DNA of 64,000 bases from Candidatus Limiplasma pullicola (GCA_018710985.1 DVIV01000034.1:1-64000), one strand, 5' to 3'; shown: positions 28,347 to 40,810, numbered from the stretch's first letter. Program-made: numbers and translations. Notes: generated by a model not told the origin, from the letters alone.

Positions 28347-28410
28347 TGAGTCGTGCCTCCTAAGTAAAAGTCAGCGAAATGTTGGGCTCAAATTCCTGAT
28401 TCTTGGCCAC

Positions 28411-28439
28411 AGCATATCAAACCTTGGGAAATTCGTCAA
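28411..28439 (-). promoter_or_regulatory. Candidate promoter for the SDR/beta-galactosidase operon (TTGACG-N17-TATGCT)
   Basis: Reverse strand TTGACGaatttcccaaggtttgaTATGCT. Confidence 0.6.
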
Positions 28440-29262
28440 TAGCGTTCCCTGATTCATAAAGTCAGAAAGCATGGCACTTTCGAAATACGAAGCAATCTGC
28501 GAACGGCATATAACTATAGAAACCAACTTTCATTTCTCAAACGATGAAAAGGTGGAACGGCTCTTCTTCGCGATCGTTGCAGGACGCCGGCATCTGCAAC
28601 CGTGCCTAAGAAAGCGCGCAAAAAGGGCGCTTGCATCGTGCGGCTCAATCAGCTCATGGACCGGAGACGCACGCCGCCTGCCGCAGCATTGCCGGGAAGC
28701 GTTCAAAAAGGTATCCTGTCCCGTTGTGGGCCTGCGCAAGCAGCTGGGGTTCGCAGATGAGGCGTTGCCGATGGAGCTGGCAAGCGGTGGTGAGAATCGC
28801 CCCTCCTGCGCGCGGTACATGGGTTGCACCACTCTGCACGGGCGGCATGGATGCCCCATGTGCAGAGGCTTTTGCCAGCTGACTGAGGAAAAGGAACATC
28901 GCTGCTTCCTTTTCCTGATTTTGCCGTGTCCGCGCAAGGCCATAACAGACCATCTCCGGAAGGAACGCATCTGGTTGCAGGAAAAAACGACGCAGTCAGC
29001 GCAAGCGACGAAGGGCTGAGCAATTGGCATGGGGGAGAATGGCAAGAAACTGTTCGCTGCACGGACCCGGAAACAGACCAATCCGGAAAGCGCTGCGCCG
29101 GGTGGAGGGGAAGGCATTGCGGGCGCAACGTCAAAGCTGCCTTTGATTCCAAATCGTATGAGGTGCGCTTTGTCAGAGGATGTACTCTGCTTTTTTATAT
29201 GAAAACTGAAAATTGCAGCGCGCATGGCATAGAGCACGCTCTAAGCGCCGCTTGCAAATCCG

Positions 29263-29784
29263 TTACGGCGTCTCCTCCAGCGAAACCGCCACCGGCGATA
29301 CGCCGATCAGCGGCAGTACCCTTTTCCAAAACACCTGCTGCGAAAAAATCACGGTCGCCGCATTGTCGCAGGGATGAAAGGCGATACGCGGCGTATCGCA
29401 TATGCCCGGCTCATAGCACAGGGGAATTTCGTTCGCCTTGTCAAACCACAGGCCCAGGGGGCTCACGCTCCCGCTGGTCAGATGCAGCCGGCCCTCCAGC
29501 GCGTCCTCCGGGGCAAAGCTCAGCCGGGACACGCCCAGCGCCTTGCTCACCACCGCCGTGCGAAACGGCGTGTGCGGCCTGAGCAGCATCAGGTAAAACC
29601 GCGTCTTTTGCCGGTTGCACAGCAAAATGTTCTTGCACATGGTCACATCCGGCCCAAGAAAAGGCATGCGCAGGCAGTCGTCAATGGTAAAGGCGCGCTC
29701 GTGCTCATGAAGCTCATAGGGAATGCCATTGTCATCCAGCAGGGAAAGCACCTCGCGCCGCGTGGAAAGCAGGTCCGTCATCAC
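29263..29784 (-). CDS. YbaK/prolyl-tRNA deacylase-type (ProX) editing domain protein
   Basis: VLSLLDDNGIPYELHEHERAFTIDD, CKNILLCNRQKTRFYLMLL, GSVSPLGLWFDK. Confidence 0.88.
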   Translation of the reverse strand: MMTDLLSTRREVLSLLDDNGIPYELHEHERAFTIDDCLRMPFLGPDVTMCKNILLCNRQKTRFYLMLLRPHTPFRTAVVSKALGVSRLSFAPEDALEGRLHLTSGSVSPLGLWFDKANEIPLCYEPGICDTPRIAFHPCDNAATVIFSQQVFWKRVLPLIGVSPVAVSLEETP

Positions 29785-29913
29785 CGTTCACCCCGTAAAC
29801 AGCCGTAGTAGCCCTATCATACCGCAAATGCGGACATTTGTATAGCGCAAACCGCCGGGGCGTGCTATAATCGGGTGTGCTTTTTTTGATTGAATGCGGA
29901 AAGGATGCATCCA

Positions 29914-32073
29914 ATGGACATCGTTCAGACCCTTTGTCAGGAGTTTCACCTCAAGACCCAGCAGTGCGAAAACGTGCTGCGCCTGATTGACGACGGCAAC
30001 ACCATTCCCTTTATCGCCCGCTACCGCAAGGAGCAGACCGGGTCTTTGGACGACCAGCTGCTGCGCGAGATTTATGAGCGCCTGCAATACCTGCGCGGGC
30101 TGGACAAGCGCCGGGGCGAGATCGCCGCCGCGCTGGAAGAGCAGGGGAATCTCACCGACGAGCTTTCCGACAAGCTGCAAAAGGCCGCTACCCTGACCGA
30201 GCTGGAGGACATCTATCGTCCCTTCCGGCCCAAGCGCCGTACCCGCGCCACCGTCGCGCGGGAAAAGGGACTGGAACCGCTGGCGCTGGCCCTGCTGATG
30301 CAGAACGAGACCAAAGGCACGGCGCAGGAGCTGGCCCGGCCCTTTGTGAACCCCGAAAAGGGCGTGGAGACGGCGGAGGACGCGCTGCAGGGCGCGCGCG
30401 ACATTCTGGCCGAGCAGATGAGCGACGACGCCGACGTGCGCAAGTCCCTGCGCGCGCTGGCCATGCGCACCGGCGTGCTGGAGAGCAAAAACGCCGGCGG
30501 GGAGGACAGCGTCTACGCCACCTACTACGATTTTTCCCAAGAGGCGCGCAGCCTTCCCGCGCATCGCGTGCTGGCCATGAACCGGGGCGAACGCGAGGGC
30601 TTTCTCAAGGTGTCGCTTCGCCTGAACGACGCCGACTGCGTGGGCGTTCTGCAAAAGGCTTTCGTCAGGCCCGGCAGCGTGACCACCGAACAGGTCCGCG
30701 AGGCCGCGCAGGACGCATGGGACCGCCTGCTTCAGCCCAGCATTGAACGTGAGATCCGCGCCGACCTGACCGACCGCGCCAGCGCCAGCGCCATCCAGGT
30801 GTTCGGCAAAAACCTGCACCAGCTGCTCATGGCCCCGCCGGTCAAGGGCCGCGTCACGCTGGGCGTGGACCCCGGCTTCCGCACGGGCTGCAAGCTGGCC
30901 GTGGTGGATGAAAACGGTAAGGTGCTCGCCACGGGCGTGGGCCACTTCACCCTGCCCGGGCAGGAGGCGGCCAGGGCCCGCGCCCGCAGGGACATCATCG
31001 ACCTGTGCCAGCGCTTTGGGGTCACGGCCATCGCCATCGGCAACGGCACCGCCTCGCGCGAGGCCGAGCAGTTCATCGCCTCACTTCTGCCGGAATTGCC
31101 GCAGGGCGCGGCCTATATGATCGTCAGCGAGGCGGGCGCGTCCGTGTATTCTGCCAGCAAGCTGGCAGCGGAGGAGTTCCCGCAGTTCGACGTGTCGCTT
31201 CGCAGCGCGGTCAGCATCGCCCGCCGCATGCAGGACCCGCTGGCCGAGCTGGTCAAGATTGACCCCAAGGCCATCGGCGTGGGGCAATACCAGCATGATT
31301 TGAAGGAGAGCCAGCTGGAGGAGGCGCTGGACGGCGTAGTGGAGGGCTGCGTCAACAGCGTGGGCGTGGAGGTGAGCACCGCTTCCGCGTCGCTGCTTTC
31401 GCATGTGGCGGGCATCGGTCCGGCGCTGGCCAAAAACATCGTGACCTACCGCGAGGAAAACGGCATCCAGAGCCGCGCCCAGCTCAAAAAGGTACCCAAG
31501 CTGGGGCCCAGGGCGTTTGAGCAGTGCGCCGGCTTCCTGCGCGTGCGCGACAGCAAAAACGCGCTGGACGCCACCGCCGTGCACCCCGAAAGCTACGACG
31601 CGGCCAGGGCCCTGCTGGATACGCTGGGCTACCGGCTGGAGGACATCCGCTCCGGCGGCCTTACCGGCCTGCCCGCGCGCGTGGAGGAGCGAGGCCTTTC
31701 CGCGCTGGCTAAGGAGCTGGGCGTGGGCGAGCCCACGCTGCGCGACATCGTGCGCGAGCTGCAAAAGCCCGGCCGAGATCCCCGCGATGATCTGCCCAGC
31801 CCCATTTTGCGCACCGACGTGCTGGACATCAAGGACCTGGCCCCCGGCATGGAGCTCAAGGGCACCGTGCGCAACGTGATCGACTTCGGGGCCTTTGTGG
31901 ATATCGGCGTGCATCAGGACGGGCTGGTGCATATCAGCCGCATGAGCAGCCGCTTCATCCGCCACCCTTCCGAGGTGGTCAAGGTGGGCGACGTGATCAC
32001 CGTATGGGTGGTGGATGTGGACCTCAAAAAGCAGCGCATCGCCCTTACCATGCTTCCGCCCGCCAAAAAATGA
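29914..32073 (+). CDS. tex: Tex-family transcription accessory / RNA-binding protein with S1 domain
   Basis: NTIPFIARYRKEQTGSLDDQLLREI, GVDPGFRTGCKLAVVDENGKV, NGIQSRAQLKKVPKLGPRAFEQCAGFLRV, C-terminal S1 GTVRNVIDFGAFVDIGVHQDGLVHIS. Confidence 0.95.
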   Translation: MDIVQTLCQEFHLKTQQCENVLRLIDDGNTIPFIARYRKEQTGSLDDQLLREIYERLQYLRGLDKRRGEIAAALEEQGNLTDELSDKLQKAATLTELEDIYRPFRPKRRTRATVAREKGLEPLALALLMQNETKGTAQELARPFVNPEKGVETAEDALQGARDILAEQMSDDADVRKSLRALAMRTGVLESKNAGGEDSVYATYYDFSQEARSLPAHRVLAMNRGEREGFLKVSLRLNDADCVGVLQKAFVRPGSVTTEQVREAAQDAWDRLLQPSIEREIRADLTDRASASAIQVFGKNLHQLLMAPPVKGRVTLGVDPGFRTGCKLAVVDENGKVLATGVGHFTLPGQEAARARARRDIIDLCQRFGVTAIAIGNGTASREAEQFIASLLPELPQGAAYMIVSEAGASVYSASKLAAEEFPQFDVSLRSAVSIARRMQDPLAELVKIDPKAIGVGQYQHDLKESQLEEALDGVVEGCVNSVGVEVSTASASLLSHVAGIGPALAKNIVTYREENGIQSRAQLKKVPKLGPRAFEQCAGFLRVRDSKNALDATAVHPESYDAARALLDTLGYRLEDIRSGGLTGLPARVEERGLSALAKELGVGEPTLRDIVRELQKPGRDPRDDLPSPILRTDVLDIKDLAPGMELKGTVRNVIDFGAFVDIGVHQDGLVHISRMSSRFIRHPSEVVKVGDVITVWVVDVDLKKQRIALTMLPPAKK

Positions 32074-32105
32074 TGGATTTCGCCTGTATTTTGCCCCTTC
32101 GCCCC

Positions 32106-32133
32106 TTGACAGGGGGCAAAAGCGGTGTACAAT
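32106..32133 (+). promoter_or_regulatory. Promoter TTGACA-N16-TACAAT upstream of lysine riboswitch
   Basis: Near-consensus hexamers immediately before the riboswitch. Confidence 0.75.
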
Positions 32134-32164
32134 AAAGAAGAATTTGGCGCGGATATCCGCGCCG

Positions 32165-32335
32165 GAGGAATAGAGGCGCGGCCGACATCAGTCCCGCGCG
32201 GGAGCCCTTCACCGGGCTGTGACCGCGCGAAAAAGGGGAGGCCGCCGAAGCGCCGGACCGGGTGAAGGATCTGTGCGCTGGGCGTCGGGAAAACATCCCG
32301 CCGACTGTCACGGCTCTGCCGTGGAGCGCTATTCG
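32165..32335 (+). ncRNA. Lysine riboswitch (L-box) aptamer
   Basis: Conserved core blocks AATAGAGGCGCGG, AAAAAGGGGAGGCCGCCGAAGC, GCTGGG, GACTGTCACGG and CCGTGGAGCGCTATT in the expected order. Confidence 0.92.
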
Positions 32336-32359
32336 CACGTTTCCATATCATGTGGATCA

Positions 32360-32397
32360 AAGCGGCAATGGCGCATACCATTTGCCGCTTTTTTCAT
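32360..32397 (+). terminator. Riboswitch expression-platform terminator
   Basis: AGCGGCAATGG-cgcata-CCATTTGCCGCTTTTTT. Confidence 0.88.
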
Positions 32398-32423
32398 TAC
32401 CAACTAAGGAGGAACGAGGCATC

Positions 32424-33230
32424 ATGAAAAAGGTTCTTGCAGTCATTCTTTCGGCCCTTCTGCTCCTGTCCTGCACGGCCGCCCTGGCGGAGGGCACCTT
32501 CCGCGTGGGCATGGAGTGCAACTACGCGCCCTACAACTGGACCCAGGCCGAGCCCAGCGAGTTTGCCGTGGCCATCGAGGGCGGCGGCGGATATGCCGAC
32601 GGCTACGACGTGCAGATCGCCAAGCGCATCGCCGAGGGACTGGGCAAGGAGCTTGTGATTGTCAAAACCGAATGGGACGGCCTGCCCATGGGCGTGATGA
32701 GCGGCGCGTTTGACGCCATCATCGCCGGCATGAGCCCCACCGAGGAGCGCAAGGCCACCCTGGATTTCAGCGACCCCTACCGCACCAACAAGCTGGTCGT
32801 GGTCATGAAGAAGGACAGCCCCTACGCCTCCGCCACCAGCCTGGAGGATTTGAGCGGCGCCAGCATCACCGGCCAGCTCAACACCTTCCACTACACCGTG
32901 ATCGATCAGATCCCCGGCGTGAACAAGGCCATGGCCATGGAGACCTTCCCCGCCATGATCGTGGCCGTGCAGAGCGGCGCGGTGGACGGCTACGTGGCCG
33001 AGGAGGACGGCGCGCAGGCCGATACCGCCGCCAACCCGGACCTGATCTACGTCAAGTTTGACGAGGGCAAGGGCTTTGAGGCTTCCGAGGCCGATACCTC
33101 CATCGCCGTGGGCCTGGCCAAGGGTAGCGAGCTGCTGGCCCCCATCAATGAGATTCTCGCCGGCATCGACGATGCGACCCGCGATGAGCTCATGGCCGGC
33201 GCCAAGGAGCGCCAGCCCCTCAACCAGTAA
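32424..33230 (+). CDS. Amino-acid ABC transporter substrate-binding protein (predicted lysine)
   Basis: Signal peptide MKKVLAVILSALLLLSCTAALAEG; SBP family 3 motifs YDVQIAKRIAEGLGKELVIVKTEWDGLPMGVMSGAFDAIIAGMSPTEERK; downstream of lysine riboswitch. Confidence 0.92.
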   Translation: MKKVLAVILSALLLLSCTAALAEGTFRVGMECNYAPYNWTQAEPSEFAVAIEGGGGYADGYDVQIAKRIAEGLGKELVIVKTEWDGLPMGVMSGAFDAIIAGMSPTEERKATLDFSDPYRTNKLVVVMKKDSPYASATSLEDLSGASITGQLNTFHYTVIDQIPGVNKAMAMETFPAMIVAVQSGAVDGYVAEEDGAQADTAANPDLIYVKFDEGKGFEASEADTSIAVGLAKGSELLAPINEILAGIDDATRDELMAGAKERQPLNQ

Positions 33231-33235
33231 TCCGC

Positions 33236-33270
33236 ACGGGGGAACGCGCCGCACTGGCGCGTTCCCCTTC
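33236..33270 (+). repeat. Intercistronic stem-loop between SBP and permease genes
   Basis: GGGGAACGCGCC-gcact-GGCGCGTTCCCC perfect 12-bp stem. Confidence 0.8.
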
Positions 33271-33300
33271 CCATGTTCCAATGCCAAAGGAGTTGCCCGC

Positions 33301-34087
33301 ATGTCAGCATTACCAACCACCTTTTTCGGCTGGGTCGGCTTTATTCTGGACAAGTACGGCACGCTGTTTTTAAGCGGCGTGGGCGTTACGCTGCTGGTGG
33401 CCATCACGGGCACCGTGATCGGCTTCGTCATCGGCCTGCTGGTGGCCATTTTGCGCACCATTCCCGTTGCCCCACGCGACCCGTGGTACAAGCGCGTGCC
33501 CCTCAAGGTGCTTTCCGGGCTGCTGAACGTATATATCGAGGTGTTCCGCGGCACGCCCATGATCGTGCAGGCCATGGTCATCTACTACGGCAGCATGCAG
33601 ATGGGTCTGCGCATGCCCGTGCTGGTGGCGGCGGTGCTGATCGTGTCGGTCAATACCGGCGCGTACATGGCCGAAATCCTGCGCGGCGGCATCATCAGCG
33701 TGCCCAGGGGCCAGAAGGAGGCTGCCTGCGCCATCGGCATGACGCACTGGCAGAGCATGGTGCATGTGGTGCTGCCCCAGGCCGTGCGCAACATCATGCC
33801 CTCCATCGGCAACGAGTTCGTGGTCAATATCAAGGACTCCAGCGTGCTCAACGTGATTTCCGTCAACGAATTGTTCTTCATGAGCAAGTCTGCCGCGGGC
33901 ACCTACCTGCGCTACTTTGAGGTGTTCTTCATCACCGCGTGCATCTACCTGGTGCTCACCTTCACGGTGACGCGCCTGCTTCGCCTGCTGGAGCGCAAAA
34001 TGGACGGCAAGACCAACTACATCATCTACGGTTCCCAGAGCGATTCCAAGGCGTCCATCGTGGTGCCCAAAGAAGGAGGCGTGCCCA

Positions 34088-34095
<8 letters not shown>
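33301..34095 (+). CDS. Amino-acid ABC transporter permease (predicted lysine)
   Basis: [91 protein letters not shown]. Confidence 0.94.
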
Positions 34096-34828
<733 letters not shown>

Positions 34829-35022
34829 TCCGCCTGCCGCCGGAAAGCCCGGTTCGTTCCGACGGCGGGCCCCTGCGTCAGAGCGTCTGACCCGCCGTCC
34901 TGCCTATGGCAAATATCAGGGCATACCAGCATCGGGTACCTGACAGGGATAATGGCACAGGCGCTTGCTGGAAAGCAGGCAGGAGACGAAATCGCCTGTT
35001 TTGTGGAAAGTTTATAACAGCC

Positions 35023-35067
35023 GATGGACGCGCACCGCTGTGGGAAAAGCGGTATGCGTCCCTTTTT
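35023..35067 (+). terminator. Hairpin terminator upstream of tig
   Basis: GGACGCgcaCCGCTgtgggaaaAGCGGtatGCGTCCCTTTTT. Confidence 0.7.
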
Positions 35068-35252
35068 CTGCCCGCAGAGCCCTGTCAAAACCGATCGGAT
35101 AAAATTTGTAAATCTCTTCCCCGCTGGCGCAAAGAAAACGCCCTTCCCCACTTGCGCCTGTATCAAAACAATGGTATACTGTCCAATGGTGCCCTTTGAG
35201 AAATATGGCTATGCTACGACGGCATCTCGTGCATGCCCCAGGAGGAAAACGC

Positions 35253-36602
35253 ATGGAACATACGGTGGAAAAACTGTCCAGCAACAAAGTCAAGATATCG
35301 TTCAAGGCGCCCGCCGCCGATTTTGAAGAGGCCGTCGAGAAGGCCTACCTGAAAATGCGCGGTCAGATCAGCGTGCCGGGCTTCCGCAAGGGCAAGGCTC
35401 CGCGCAAGCTGATCGAGCGGATGTACGGCGCCGGCGTTTTCTATGAGGATGCGCTGGAAATTCTCTTCCCCGATGCGTACATGAGCGCCGTCAAGGACAA
35501 TGACCTCAAGCCCGTGGGCCGTCCCGAGCTGGACGTGCAGGAGATGGAGGTCGGCAAGGACCTCGCCTTCTCCTGCGAGGTGTTCGTATTCCCCGACGTC
35601 AAGCTGGGTCAGTACAAGGGCGTGGAAGTGGCCCGCCGCGTGCATAAGGTGACCGCTGATGAGGTGGACGCCCGTATCGAGCAGGAGCGCAAGCGCGTGG
35701 CCCGCAGCGTGGACGTGACCGACCGCGCGCTGGAAAACGGCGACAAGGCCGAGCTGGACTACGCCGGCACGGTGGATGGCGTGGCGTTTGCCGGCGGCAC
35801 CGCCGAGCATCAGACGCTGCTCATCGGCTCCGGCAACTTCATCCCCGGCTTCGAGGAGCAGATGGTAGGCATGACCGTCGGCGAGGAGCGCGACCTGCAC
35901 GTCACCTTCCCCGACCAGTACCACGCCGAGGACCTCAAGGGCAAGGAAGCGGTGTTCCATGTGAAGCTGCACGCCATCACCCGCGAGGAGCTGCCCGATG
36001 CGGATGACGAGTTCGCCGCCGAGGTCAGCGACTTCGACACCCTGGCCGAGTATCGCGCCGACCTGGAGAAAAAGCTGCAGGAGGCCGCCGACGCCCAGGC
36101 CGAGGAAGCCGCTCGCCAGACGCTGGTGGACAGCGTGGTGCGCGCCGCCGAGTGCGATGTGCCCGATCCCATGGTGGAGGAAAAGCTCGACGACATGATG
36201 CAGCAGATGGGCTGGCGCATGCAGCAGCAGGGCTTCAGCATGGAGCAGTACCTCAAGCTGATCGGCCAGACCGAGCAGCAGATGCGCGACATGTACCGCT
36301 CCGAGGCCCTCAACAACGTCAAGACCGAGCTGGTGATCGACGAGATCATCAAGGCCGAAAATATCGAGGCCACCGACGAGGACGTCAACAAGCTGCTGGA
36401 GGACTACACCGCCGCCATGAACCAGACGGTGGAGCAGCTTAGGGAGAGCTTCAGCGCCGAGCAGCTGGACTTCTTCAAGCACCGCGCCTGCATGAACAAG
36501 GCCCTTGACCTTCTCTGGGACAACGCCAAGGTGACCGATGAGGACGCCGACGCCAAGTCCGAAACCGCAGACGGCGAAGCAGCCGCTCCCGCGGAAGCCT
36601 GA
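35253..36602 (+). CDS. tig: Trigger factor
   Basis: MEHTVEKLSSNKVKISFKAPAADFEEAVEKAYLKMRGQISVPGFRKGKAPRKLIERMYG ribosome-binding signature; PPIase domain; followed by clpP-clpX. Confidence 0.96.
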   Translation: MEHTVEKLSSNKVKISFKAPAADFEEAVEKAYLKMRGQISVPGFRKGKAPRKLIERMYGAGVFYEDALEILFPDAYMSAVKDNDLKPVGRPELDVQEMEVGKDLAFSCEVFVFPDVKLGQYKGVEVARRVHKVTADEVDARIEQERKRVARSVDVTDRALENGDKAELDYAGTVDGVAFAGGTAEHQTLLIGSGNFIPGFEEQMVGMTVGEERDLHVTFPDQYHAEDLKGKEAVFHVKLHAITREELPDADDEFAAEVSDFDTLAEYRADLEKKLQEAADAQAEEAARQTLVDSVVRAAECDVPDPMVEEKLDDMMQQMGWRMQQQGFSMEQYLKLIGQTEQQMRDMYRSEALNNVKTELVIDEIIKAENIEATDEDVNKLLEDYTAAMNQTVEQLRESFSAEQLDFFKHRACMNKALDLLWDNAKVTDEDADAKSETADGEAAAPAEA

Positions 36603-36605
36603 CGA

Positions 36606-36666
36606 ATAATGCGCGCATCGTATGCATATGCTTTGAAGGTATAGCTTGCGATGCGCGCGCTTTTCA
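36606..36666 (+). terminator. Hairpin between tig and clpP (partial terminator/attenuator candidate)
   Basis: TGCGCGCATCG...CGATGCGCGCGCTTTTC. Confidence 0.6.
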
Positions 36667-36695
36667 AAACAAAAGCGCACGAAGGAGTGAACGAT

Positions 36696-37286
36696 ATGAG
36701 CCTGATACCCATGGTTATCGAACAGACCAACCGCGGCGAACGCTCGTTTGATATCTACTCCCGCCTGCTGAAAGACCGTATCGTTTTTCTGGGCGGCGAA
36801 ATCGACGACGACGTAGCGAACCTCGTGGTGGCCCAGCTGCTGTTTCTGGAAATGGAGAATCCCGATTCGGACATTTCCCTCTACATCAACAGCCCCGGCG
36901 GTAGCGTGACGGCCGGCATGGCCATCTTCGATACCATGAATTATATCAAGTGCGATGTGCGTACGGTGTGCATCGGCATGGCGGCCAGCATGGGCGCGTT
37001 TTTGCTCATGGCCGGGCAGAAGGGCAAGCGCCTTGCCCTGCCCAACAGCGAAATCATGATCCATCAGCCCCTGGGCGGGGCCAGCGGCCAGGCCACCGAC
37101 GTGGCCATCCGCGCCGAATGGCTGGTCAAGACCAAGGAAAAGATGACCCGCCTCATGGCCGAAATGACCGGCCAGCCCATTGAGCGCGTGAAGCAGGACG
37201 TGGAGCGCGACTATTTCATGAGCGCCGAGGAAGGTCAGAAATACGGCATCATCGACGAAATCTACCGTCCGCGCAACGCCAGGTAA
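36696..37286 (+). CDS. clpP: ATP-dependent Clp protease proteolytic subunit
   Basis: [63 protein letters not shown]. Confidence 0.97.
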   Translation: MSLIPMVIEQTNRGERSFDIYSRLLKDRIVFLGGEIDDDVANLVVAQLLFLEMENPDSDISLYINSPGGSVTAGMAIFDTMNYIKCDVRTVCIGMAASMGAFLLMAGQKGKRLALPNSEIMIHQPLGGASGQATDVAIRAEWLVKTKEKMTRLMAEMTGQPIERVKQDVERDYFMSAEEGQKYGIIDEIYRPRNAR

Positions 37287-37315
37287 TTCCCCGATTTCAA
37301 CAATGAGGTGACAGC

Positions 37316-38638
<1,323 letters not shown>

Positions 38639-38702
38639 AAACATGCAGAAAAGCGAGACGAACATTCGTCCCGCTTTGTTCATACGAAAGGGACGGCGAA
38701 AG

Positions 38703-39545
38703 ATGGAAAAGCAGGATGAGGCGAGCCAAACCATCCGACAGGTTGCTCGGGCCTTTCAGGGCTGTGCCTCCCTCCGGGCCGTTGTGCTGGGCGGGTCAAG
38801 GGCTACGGGCAGCGCAACGGAACGATCGGATATCGACATTGGCCTGTATTATGATCGGGACAAGGCGGATTTTGCCCAATACAATGCCATTGCGGCCCGG
38901 CTGGACGACGGACACAGGGACGGCCTTATCTGCATGGAAGGCGGATGGGGCCGGTGGGTCAACTGCGGCGGGTGGCTGGTTGTAAACGGCTATGCCGTGG
39001 ACATCATCCTGCGGGACTGGCAAAGGGTGCAAACCGCCGTGGAGGAAACCGACAGAGGAATATGTACCTGCCATTACCAGCCGGGACATCCCCACGCGTT
39101 TCTCAATGTGATGTACCGGGGCGAACTGGCTTGCTGCAGGGTGCTCCATGCGCGGGACGAGGCGTTTTTTCGGGAAAAGCGGCAGGCGGAAAGCTATCCC
39201 CCCGCACTGAAGAAGCGGCTTATGGAAACCTTTCTGTTCGAGGCGGATTTTTCCTGTACGCTTGTTGAAAAGTGCGTTGCCAGCGGCGACGCGGGCTATT
39301 TGGCAGGGCAGATGTTCCGGGCGGTTTCAGCCATGCACCAGGTGCTGTTTGCCCTGAACGAGACGTGGCTGCTGAATGAAAAGAAAGCCGCTCAGCGCGC
39401 GGAAAGCCTGCCCGCCGTTCCCGCCGGATACGCTGAAAAGGTGAACGGCGTCTTTACGGCGGCCGACCCCATAGCCGCAGTAACCCGGTTGCGGGCGCTT
39501 TGCGGCGAAGTGAGCGCCCTGGCTGCGCAGGGAACGGCTACTTAA
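38703..39545 (+). CDS. Nucleotidyltransferase-domain protein
   Basis: LRAVVLGGSRATGSATERSDIDIGLYY (GS-x-DxD motif); C-terminal DUF4037-like region. Confidence 0.85.
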   Translation: MEKQDEASQTIRQVARAFQGCASLRAVVLGGSRATGSATERSDIDIGLYYDRDKADFAQYNAIAARLDDGHRDGLICMEGGWGRWVNCGGWLVVNGYAVDIILRDWQRVQTAVEETDRGICTCHYQPGHPHAFLNVMYRGELACCRVLHARDEAFFREKRQAESYPPALKKRLMETFLFEADFSCTLVEKCVASGDAGYLAGQMFRAVSAMHQVLFALNETWLLNEKKAAQRAESLPAVPAGYAEKVNGVFTAADPIAAVTRLRALCGEVSALAAQGTAT

Positions 39546-39575
39546 CACCATGCAAAGTGAAGCCAAAACAAGAAG

Positions 39576-39625
39576 GCCGCCGCGAGTTCCCGCTGCCTGT
39601 GCGTTGGGAATCGCGGCGGCTCTTT
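39576..39625. terminator. Strong hairpin between convergent genes
   Basis: GCCGCCGCGAgTTCCC...GGGAAtCGCGGCGGCTCTTT. Confidence 0.7.
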
Positions 39626-39632
39626 GCTTGCG

Positions 39633-40103
39633 TCACCTTGCGGCGTCGCCGGGCTGGGTACGGTCCAGGATGCCGCGCATGAACGCCCTCGCTCGCTGCA
39701 GGTCGTTCTCGTCGGGCTTTCCCTTGCCGGTGCCCCCGACGAGCTTGAAAGGCCCGAACGTATTGTACCCCCGGCAGCCGAATTCGCCCAGCATCGCGCA
39801 GTCCTTCTCCTGCGCGACGCGGGCGATTTCCTTTGCGCCCATGCCCTTTGCGCCGCCATAGGTGTAGACGCAGAAAACACGCTTTCCGCGGGGCAGCCGC
39901 TCGCGGGCAGCCTGCACCACCGACGGATGGAGGGAAAAGCCGTAGATGCCGGAGGCAAAGCCAATCAGGTCGTATTCCTCCAGCGATGGCTCCGTCCGGG
40001 CGGAAAGGTCCACCAGCGTGGCGCCGCATTCTTCGGCCATGGCCTGCGCCACCTTCCGGGTGTTTCCGTGATGGCAGGAATAATAGCAGATAACGGTTTT
40101 CAT
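39633..40103 (-). CDS. Flavodoxin-family protein
   Basis: MKTVICYYSCHHGNTRKVAQAMAEECG; YDLIGFASGIYGFSLHPSV. Confidence 0.85.
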   Translation of the reverse strand: MKTVICYYSCHHGNTRKVAQAMAEECGATLVDLSARTEPSLEEYDLIGFASGIYGFSLHPSVVQAARERLPRGKRVFCVYTYGGAKGMGAKEIARVAQEKDCAMLGEFGCRGYNTFGPFKLVGGTGKGKPDENDLQRARAFMRGILDRTQPGDAAR

Positions 40104-40810
40104 TGCTTTGCCTCCAGCGTCCAGCCGAAATCGTTGTGATAGATCATCTGACGGGTCATGCCGCCGTCGATGCAGATGTTTTCCCCGGTGATGAACCCCG
40201 CCTTGTCCGACGCAAGATAGAGCACCATGTTGGCGATATCCAGCGGGTGTCCCACGCGCCCCGCGGGATGCTGGGCCGCATCCGGCCCCTCGTAGCGGGT
40301 AAAGGCCGTGTCAATCCAGCCGGGGGAGATGGAATTGACCCGTACTTTTCCTGCCAGGCTCACAGCCAGCGCGTGCGTCAGGGCCGCGATGCCGCCTTTC
40401 GCAGCGGTATAGCTCTCGGTCTGCGGCTGGCTCATGCGGTCGCGGGAAGAAGAAATGTTGATGATGGACGCGCCGGGCACGAAATAGGGCGCAAACAGCT
40501 TTGTCAGGAAGAATGGGGCCGTCACGCCCACGCGCAGCGCGGCGTTGAATTCCTCATAGGTGCACGCATCCAGCCCGCGGGTGAGGGGCAGGGCGTTGTT
40601 GACCAGCACGTTCACCCGGCCATATTCCGAAATGACCTTGTCCGCAAAGGCTTCCAGCGCGGACTGGCTGCCCACGTCTCCCACAAAATACCCGTTGGGC
40701 AGCAGGTCGATGACGCATACATGGGCGCCGGCCTTTTCAAACTCCTGCGCGATGACCTTGCCGATGCCCTTCGCACCGCCGGTGACCACCACCACGGCAT
40801 CCTGAAACAT
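40100..40810 (-). CDS. SDR-family oxidoreductase
   Basis: VVVVTGGAKGIGKVIAQEFEKAG, VLVNNALPL, SYTAAKGGIAAL, SPGWIDTAF. Confidence 0.92.
   Translation of the reverse strand: MFQDAVVVVTGGAKGIGKVIAQEFEKAGAHVCVIDLLPNGYFVGDVGSQSALEAFADKVISEYGRVNVLVNNALPLTRGLDACTYEEFNAALRVGVTAPFFLTKLFAPYFVPGASIINISSSRDRMSQPQTESYTAAKGGIAALTHALAVSLAGKVRVNSISPGWIDTAFTRYEGPDAAQHPAGRVGHPLDIANMVLYLASDKAGFITGENICIDGGMTRQMIYHNDFGWTLEAKQ

Noticed and set aside
28471-29237. Overlapping ORFs on both strands as candidate genes
   Set aside because: No RBS or recognisable domain; reported only as an unassigned region.
35214-37064. 616-aa minus-strand ORF
   Set aside because: Antisense shadow of tig/clpP with leucine/histidine-rich low-complexity sequence.
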